Assembly (NCBI GenBank): GCA_021780585.1
Contig: JAJXYM010000032.1
Span: 1 to 7,506, forward strand
Reading direction: 5' to 3'
Origin: Deltaproteobacteria bacterium
GTDB lineage: Bacteria; Desulfobacterota; Binatia; Binatales; Binataceae
DNA: 7,506 nt
Position 1 is the first letter of the stretch; each line of letters starts with the position of its first letter. Position numbers and translations under genes: made by a program. This document shows, one piece after another, positions 5,747 through 7,506 of the stretch. The notes under the pieces were generated by a model. That model made no database searches, had not been told where the DNA came from, and saw only the letters and a list, made by a program, of their open reading frames with translations.

Positions 5747-5781
5747 ATCGATCTTCGTTCCGAAAACGTCGTCCCCGGCGC

Positions 5782-6165
5782 CTAGCCCTTGGACGGCGCG
5801 GCCTTCTTGCCCGCCACCACCTTGCGCGGCCCCTTGCGCGTGCGGGCGTTGGTATGCGTCCGCTGGCCGCGCACCGGCAATCCGCGCCGATGCCTGATGC
5901 CGCGATAGCAGCCCAGGTCCATCAGCCGCTTGACCGACTGTTGCAGGTCGCGCCGGAGATCGCCCTCGACCTTGTAGTCGGCGTCGATCACCTGGCGAAT
6001 TCGCACCTGTTCGTCGGCCGTCAGATCGTCAGCGTCACGCGCCGGATCGATGTTGGCCTTCTTCAGAATCGCCAGCGACGTCGCGCGGCCGATGCCGAAA
6101 ATATAGGTAAGTCCGATTTCGATCCGCTTGTTGCGCGGCAATTCGACTCCGGCGATACGAGCCAT
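5782..6165 (-). CDS. rpsM: 30S ribosomal protein S13 (uS13)
   Basis: uS13 sits in the head of the 30S subunit, contacts the P-site tRNA through its C-terminal tail and bridges to the 50S subunit. The 127-residue length is typical. Visible signatures are the start MARIAGVELP, the helix-turn region YIFGIGRATSLAIL (21-34), the GCYRGIRHRRGLPVRGQRT block (85-103) and the basic tail RTRKGPRK (108-115). The tail ends in a short Lys/Ala extension. The ATG at 6165 is preceded by a good SD. It is the first gene of the classical alpha-operon order rpsM-rpsK-rpsD-rpoA-rplQ. Here it is continuous with infA-rpmJ, with no visible promoter between. The stop is TAG, and a 72-nt gap follows before rpsK. Confidence 0.99.
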   Translation of the reverse strand: MARIAGVELPRNKRIEIGLTYIFGIGRATSLAILKKANIDPARDADDLTADEQVRIRQVIDADYKVEGDLRRDLQQSVKRLMDLGCYRGIRHRRGLPVRGQRTHTNARTRKGPRKVVAGKKAAPSKG

Positions 6166-6172
6166 CGCAAAT

Positions 6173-6179
6173 CCCCTTT
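6173..6179 (-). promoter_or_regulatory. Shine-Dalgarno of rpsM
   Basis: The minus strand reads AAAGGGG with a 7-nt spacer to the ATG of rpsM at 6165. It is among the stronger ribosome binding sites in the ribosomal block and fixes the rpsM start. It fills most of the 19-nt rpmJ-rpsM gap, so there is no room there for a long S4-binding leader pseudoknot like that of the E. coli alpha operon. Confidence 0.8.
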
Positions 6180-6184
6180 CAGCC

Positions 6185-6298
6185 CTATCCCTGGCGCTGC
6201 TTATGACGCGCGTTGGAGCACAATATCCGCACCACGCCCTGACGCCGCACCACTTTGCAGTTCTTGCAAATCTTCTTGACCGAGGCCCTGACTTTCAT
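6185..6298 (-). CDS. rpmJ: 50S ribosomal protein L36 (bL36), zinc-binding form
   Basis: Small 37-residue protein of the large subunit that packs against 23S rRNA. I found it by reading the gap between infA and rpsM by eye: ATG at 6298-6296, stop TAG at 6187-6185. It begins MKVRASVKKICKNCKVVRRQ and ends HKQRQG, which is the canonical bL36 pattern and length. Zinc ligands C11, C14, C27 and H32 (C-x2-C-x12-C-x4-H) are all present, so this is the C+ form rather than the zinc-free paralogue induced under zinc starvation in some bacteria. A GGA sits 4 nt before the ATG as a modest SD. It lies 31 nt after infA and 19 nt before rpsM, its usual place at the spc/alpha boundary. Confidence 0.98.
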   Translation of the reverse strand: MKVRASVKKICKNCKVVRRQGVVRILCSNARHKQRQG

Positions 6299-6329
6299 CG
6301 TTCCAACCCGCTCTCCCGCGCGCCCGCCC

Positions 6330-6548
6330 CTAACGCATCCGGTAGGTGATCCGGCCGCGCGTCAAATCGTACGGCGACAGCTCCACCGTCACCTTATCGC
6401 CGGGGAGAATCTTGATGTAATGCATGCGCATCTTGCCCGAAATATGGGCGAGCACCCGATGTCCGTTCTCCAACGACACCCGGAAGACGGCATTGGGCAA
6501 CGCCTCGAGCACCGTCCCCGTCACTTCAATCGCGTCACCCTTGGACAT
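6330..6548 (-). CDS. infA: Translation initiation factor IF-1
   Basis: IF-1 binds the 30S A site during initiation and cooperates with IF-2 and IF-3. The 72-residue product is the standard length, a single OB fold, with the family's most conserved stretches: the EALPNAVFRV strand (residues 15-24), the ENGH turn (27-30), VLAHISGKMRM (32-42) and LSPYDLTRGRITYR (57-70). The ATG lies at 6548-6546, inside the last codons of map (14-nt overlap). No strong SD is visible, only a GAG about 9 nt upstream, so translation is probably coupled to map. This start gives MSKGDAIEV, which matches the usual MAKEDVIEV-type N-terminus. The stop is TAG, and rpmJ follows after 31 nt. Nothing unusual in the protein. 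Confidence 0.98.
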   Translation of the reverse strand: MSKGDAIEVTGTVLEALPNAVFRVSLENGHRVLAHISGKMRMHYIKILPGDKVTVELSPYDLTRGRITYRMR

Positions 6549-7314
6549 GGCCCAGCTCGCTTAAAATCTCCGGCCCGGCGGCGCCGATCGCAATCGAATG
6601 CTCGAAATGAGCCGACAGCTTGCCGTCGGCGGTCACCGCCGTCCAGCCGTCGTCCAGAATCTCCAGTTCCGCCCTGCCTTCGTTCACCATCGGTTCGATC
6701 GCCAGCACCATCCCTTCCTGCAGCCGCGGATTCGGCATCCCGGCCCGGAAGTAATTGGGCACCTGCGGATCCTCATGCAGCTTGCGGCCGATTCCATGAC
6801 CCGCGAAATCCGTCACCACCGAAAAACCCGCGCTCTCCGCGACGCGCTGCACCGCCCGCGCGATATCGCTAATCCGATTACCGACGCGCGCCTGCTCGAT
6901 TCCCGCGTACAGCGCCTCGCGCGTCGTCCGCATCAGCCGCTCCGCCCGTTCCGAGACCTTCCCGATCGCCACCGTCCGCGCCGCGTCGCCATAATAGCCC
7001 TGATAGACCACGCCGAAATCCAGTCCGACGATATCGCCCGGCTTGAGTTTGCGTCCCGCCCGGGGGATCCCGTGGACAATCTCCTCGTTAATCGAAACGC
7101 ACAGGCTATGGCGATATTCCACGTCGTGCGGCCGATAACCCTTGAACGCCGGCCGCGCGCCTTTTTTGCGCGTCAACTCCTCGGCCAGCCGATCGAGCTC
7201 GAGCGTCGAGACGCCCGGCCGCGCCGCCGCCGCGACTTCCACCAGCACTTCGGCGACGATCCGGCTCGCCGTACGCATCACGGCGATCTCCTCGGGGCTT
7301 TTCAGCGTAATCAA
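6535..7314 (-). CDS. map: Methionine aminopeptidase, type I
   Basis: Removes the initiator Met from nascent proteins at the ribosome. The 259-residue length fits type Ia enzymes, with no N-terminal extension. All five metal ligands of the pita-bread fold are visible: D99 (GLDFG), D110 (YYGDAA), H173 (GHGIGR), E207 (AIEPM) and E238 (FEHS). The substrate-binding His is H81 (HGIP). The start is TTG at 7314-7312, reading ITLKSPEEIAVMR as in the family. The next ATG (codon 13) would cut off the conserved ITxKSPEEI block. TTG overlaps the adk stop as TTGA, with only a weak G-rich stretch upstream, so initiation probably depends on ribosomes terminating on adk. The 3' end overlaps infA by 14 nt. Identification is secure; the coupled TTG start is an inference from overlap and alignment. 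Confidence 0.97.
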   Translation of the reverse strand: MITLKSPEEIAVMRTASRIVAEVLVEVAAAARPGVSTLELDRLAEELTRKKGARPAFKGYRPHDVEYRHSLCVSINEEIVHGIPRAGRKLKPGDIVGLDFGVVYQGYYGDAARTVAIGKVSERAERLMRTTREALYAGIEQARVGNRISDIARAVQRVAESAGFSVVTDFAGHGIGRKLHEDPQVPNYFRAGMPNPRLQEGMVLAIEPMVNEGRAELEILDDGWTAVTADGKLSAHFEHSIAIGAAGPEILSELGHVQG

Positions 7315-7506
7315 TGCCCACCCGTGGCTGTCGCGCCGCCCCGATCGAGCGCGCGCAGAATCCGCCGCTCGATCTCATCGGCCGCGCCGATTCCGTCGAT
7401 CTCCGCGAGCAGCCCCAAGCCGCCGTAATGCTCCAGCAGTGGGCGCGTCGATTCCGCATACACCCGGAGACGCGCCCGCACGGTGTCCTCGGCGTCATCC
7501 TCGCGC
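7311..7506 (-). CDS. adk: Adenylate kinase, C-terminal part (5' end beyond window)
   Basis: Adenylate kinase interconverts ATP + AMP and 2 ADP in the cytoplasm. Only the last 64 residues are inside the window. I found the frame by hand because it has no start here; it opens REDDAEDTVRARL and ends at TGA (7313-7311). The block matches the conserved C-terminal part of bacterial Adk: R-x-D-D followed by an Arg 11 residues after the first. These align with E. coli R156, D158, D159 and R167, phosphate-contacting or catalytic residues, so the visible part looks intact. The later Y-x3-T-x-PL pattern (VYAESTRPL) is also typical. The tail after the final helix (DRGGATATGGH) is a few residues longer than in many homologues. 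The stop overlaps the map start in TTGA, which suggests translational coupling. The position upstream of map fits secY-adk-map-infA order. The zinc/lid region and P-loop lie outside the window and cannot be judged. Confidence 0.95.
   Translation of the reverse strand, partial: REDDAEDTVRARLRVYAESTRPLLEHYGGLGLLAEIDGIGAADEIERRILRALDRGGATATGGH

Noticed and set aside
6166..6184. E. coli-like S4 autoregulatory pseudoknot upstream of rpsM
   Set aside because: The gap is 19 nt and mostly SD; a structure would have to involve rpmJ coding sequence, and I see no supporting pairing.
3079..6279. A very long plus-strand open frame of 1066 codons
   Set aside because: It lies antisense to rplQ, rpoA, rpsD, rpsK and rpsM, all with unmistakable family motifs. 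Its Arg/His/Ala-rich composition is typical of the antisense frame of GC-rich genes, and no domain is recognisable.
6598..7428. Plus-strand open frame of 276 codons opposite map and adk
   Set aside because: Antisense shadow of two confidently identified genes, no recognisable domain.
1..7506. CRISPR array, tRNA, rRNA, insertion sequence, toxin-antitoxin, RiPP precursor or other novel system
   Set aside because: No spaced direct repeats, tRNA-like cloverleaf, transposase or small unexplained gene was found. Nearly all bases are accounted for by core genes and short spacers; a RiPP link for TldD/PmbA is only general family knowledge.

Overview
The window is a GC-rich bacterial chromosomal segment in which every supported gene lies on the minus strand, so transcription runs from high to low coordinates. 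In that order the genes are adk (3' end only), map, infA, rpmJ, rpsM, rpsK, rpsD, rpoA, rplQ, an intergenic region with a strong terminator hairpin, then tldD and pmbA (tldE). The first nine form the distal part of the spc/alpha ribosomal-protein superoperon. The last two encode the paired TldD/TldE (PmbA) metalloprotease.

Organism: all proteins are clearly bacterial. The order adk-map-infA-rpmJ-rpsM-rpsK-rpsD-rpoA-rplQ is shared by many lineages, but beta- and gamma-proteobacteria usually lack adk-map there. The RpoA N-terminus (WRDLIKPK) and alpha-CTD wording resemble delta-proteobacterial sequences. My tentative guess is a high-GC lineage around Desulfobacterota, Myxococcota or Binatota. 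This rests on remembered resemblance, not a search. Both uL36 and uS4 keep complete zinc-ligand sets (C+ forms).

Layout: 7506-3043 is the tightly packed ribosomal block. adk and map overlap by 4 nt (TTGA) and map and infA by 14 nt; later gaps are 18-72 nt. The two largest gaps, before rpsK (72 nt) and before rpoA (63 nt), each hold a small hairpin, and neither downstream gene has a strong Shine-Dalgarno (SD). The block combines maturation (adenylate kinase, methionine aminopeptidase), initiation (IF-1), the small-subunit proteins S13/S11/S4, RNA polymerase alpha, and L36/L17. 3042-2876 is a 167-nt spacer with three consecutive inverted repeats, the middle one a 14-bp terminator-like hairpin, followed by an extended -10 promoter candidate for tldD. 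2875-56 is tldD-pmbA with an 18-nt spacer. 55-1 carries a nested inverted repeat that looks like a widely dispersed short repeat and may end the tldD-pmbA transcript.

I found no CRISPR array, tRNA, rRNA, insertion sequence or novel multigene system. The gene content is ordinary core genome. The points worth a second look are small: the Ala/Pro-rich extension of S11 with a GNRA-capped hairpin in its codons, TTG and GTG starts, the hairpin-rich spacer, near-identical nucleotide blocks shared by the paralogues tldD and pmbA, and the terminal dispersed repeat. No gene-free stretch exceeds 300 bases.
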